Shown: positions 62,774-64,000 of the stretch, in pieces
Layout of the letters: every line of letters starts with the position of its first letter
Numbering within the stretch: the first letter of the stretch is position 1
Origin: Trametes villosa
Lineage: Eukaryota > Basidiomycota > Agaricomycetes > Polyporales > Polyporaceae
Reading direction: 5' to 3'
Assembly: GCA_002964805.2 (NCBI GenBank)
Contig: PUDQ02000057.1
Location: forward strand, 496,001-560,000
DNA: 64,000 nt
Translations under genes and position numbers: made by a program
The notes under the pieces: generated by a model
The model's database searches: none
Seen by the model: the letters and a program-made list of their open reading frames with translations, nothing else
Told to the model about the DNA's origin: nothing

Positions 62774-64000
62774 ATGTACGGCTCGCCCTACCCCGTCCAC
62801 AACCACCTGCGCAACATGCACCAGCGATCGCAGGCTCAGGCGGACCTCTACCACCAGCAGCCCGTCGACTGGCAGCTGCTGGCCCAACAGCGCTTCGGCG
62901 ATCTGCCGCTGCCGCCACAGCCCCTGCAGTCGCCACATGTTGTATCTCCGCTCTCGACGCCCTCCAACGGCGAAGGCAACTCTCCCGTCGACTACTTCAG
63001 CATGCAGTCCATGGGTCCTGCACAGCAGCAACAATGGCCTGTCCCACCTTATTCAGGCGGGTCGTGCACATTTTTGCGCGTTGTCAGAAGCTCATTTCAG
63101 CTGTTTACAGGTCAGACCATGCCGGGCCCGTATGTCGACAACAGTGAGTGTGGCGCACTCGTGCGGCGCGTCCGAGGGTCCCCGGTTCGGAGCCGTTGAC
63201 ATCATTGCCACCCCCAGGTTATGTTCCCCAAGTAAAGGCCGAAGCTAACGGCACCACGCCATTCGACGCGATGTATAGCCAGGACGCCGGCTACCTGCAG
63301 GACCCTTCCCAATTTAACTTGGACCAGTACGTCCAGCAACGAGGATTGGAAGCTGGCGGCACAACTGGCTGTGACCGGAACAAGCCTCGCGCTCGTCAAT
63401 CAGCGGCGAAGCGCGTCGGCGCATGCGCTCGTTGTCGGCGGCTCAAGGTGATTCTCGGGCCCGTAGTTCCTGCAGGGTCCATGCGCTCATCAGTCCATAC
63501 GTACGCAGATGAAGTGCACGTTCGCGCACCCGACGGACGACATTTGCTCGCGGTGCACCGCCGGCAACTACGAGTGCCATTTCCCCGGGCGCAAGCCGCG
63601 CTCCCCAGGGTGAGCGGGCTCGCTGGCGGCTGTTGCGGCTGCCTCACGCTGACCGCATGCACAGCATGCGCGTGGTTCTCCAGCAGCAAATTCGGGAGAA
63701 AAACGCGATGATCGACAAGGTTCTCAGCCAGGTCAACCCCGGTCCCACGATGCCCACGCCGCTCACCCTCGTCCCCGCGCGGCTTCCGCTATCTGAGGAA
63801 GAGCGCAACAAGTACCGCGACGTTCTGACGTACCTCGAGCGGTCTACCACCCAGGCCGCGGGCCGCATGGGTGGCGATGGTCGTCCGAAGTTTGATATTT
63901 CGGCGCTCGAGGACCCTGAGGAGGCGGACTCCGACAGCGACGACGAGATGGACGGTCTAGCTAGTCCTAAGAGGGCACTGTCGCCCAAGGGTGAAACGCG
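62774..64000 (+). CDS. Zn2Cys6 transcription factor, 3' truncated by window end
   Basis: Exons 62774-63056, 63111-63143, 63218-63447, 63509-63609 and 63665 to beyond 64000. The N-terminus is Gln/Pro-rich. The zinc cluster is C175-x2-C178-x6-C185-x8-C194-x2-C197-x6-C204 (ACARCRRLK / MKCTF ... CSRCTAGNYEC), split by an intron between K182 and M183. A coiled-coil-like segment (VVLQQQIREKNAMIDKVLSQV) and an acidic region (EEADSDSDDE) follow. Fungal binuclear-cluster proteins bind CGG-type sites as dimers. The first intron, as drawn, starts GCGGGT (GC-AG) and is 54 nt, so the frame also reads through it; which is real cannot be decided here. The start ATG is the first in frame with the Met-Tyr-Gly-Ser-Pro-Tyr opening; upstream in-frame sequence exists. 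Confidence 0.85.

Noticed and set aside
1..64000. CRISPR arrays, prokaryotic operons or phage modules
   Set aside because: None present; gene structure, introns and element types are eukaryotic.

Overview
The window looks like a gene-dense but transposon-invaded stretch of a basidiomycete (Agaricomycetes, probably Polyporales-like) nuclear genome. Signs are moderately high GC, multi-exon genes with 49-70 nt GT-AG introns, an F-box-like gene family, a tandem pair of APH-fold kinases, a Zn2Cys6 regulator, a fungal P450, and Ty1/copia and Helitron-type elements. All exon models were built by hand from splice signals, reading phase and family motifs; none was checked by alignment.

Layout. 1-2.0 kb: no supportable gene. 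2.1-16.4 kb: a small secreted cysteine-rich protein; three paralogous F-box/LRR-like genes (two minus, one plus) with a conserved promoter element; a tRNA-Lys with intron; an unrelated F-box gene; and a ubinuclein/HPC2-like chromatin gene. 16.5-19.5 kb: a tandem pair of APH-fold kinases, one with an apparent GC-AG last intron. 20.5-21.1 kb: a small gene of unknown function. 21.7-29.1 kb: a complete 11-exon cytochrome P450 split in exon 10 by an intact 5.3-kb Ty1/copia retrotransposon. 30.2-32.6 kb: long-chain acyl-CoA synthetase.

34.0-54.9 kb: an island that I interpret as one large Helitron-like element of about 21 kb. It has an intact single-exon 2086-aa Rep/helicase, an upstream retropepsin-like gene and at least eight compact genes of unrecognised families. 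These include three copies of one family (A, B, C) and two of another (X, X-prime) with exactly conserved exon lengths. Two younger elements sit inside it: a 2.5-kb long-inverted-repeat DNA element placed in an intron of copy A, and a 1.45-kb non-autonomous gag-only LTR element (TR-GAG type) placed in an exon of copy X. Candidate 11-bp terminal inverted repeats flank the island.

55.1-64 kb: host sequence resumes with a tRNA-Ala, a secreted SGNH esterase, a Tc1/mariner-type MITE, the La RNA-binding protein, and the 5' part of a Zn2Cys6 regulator that runs off the window.

The host genes are ordinary housekeeping and secretory genes. The novelty lies in the island, its orphan families, the nested insertions, and the two LTR elements that share an unusual half-tRNA initiator-Met primer site.
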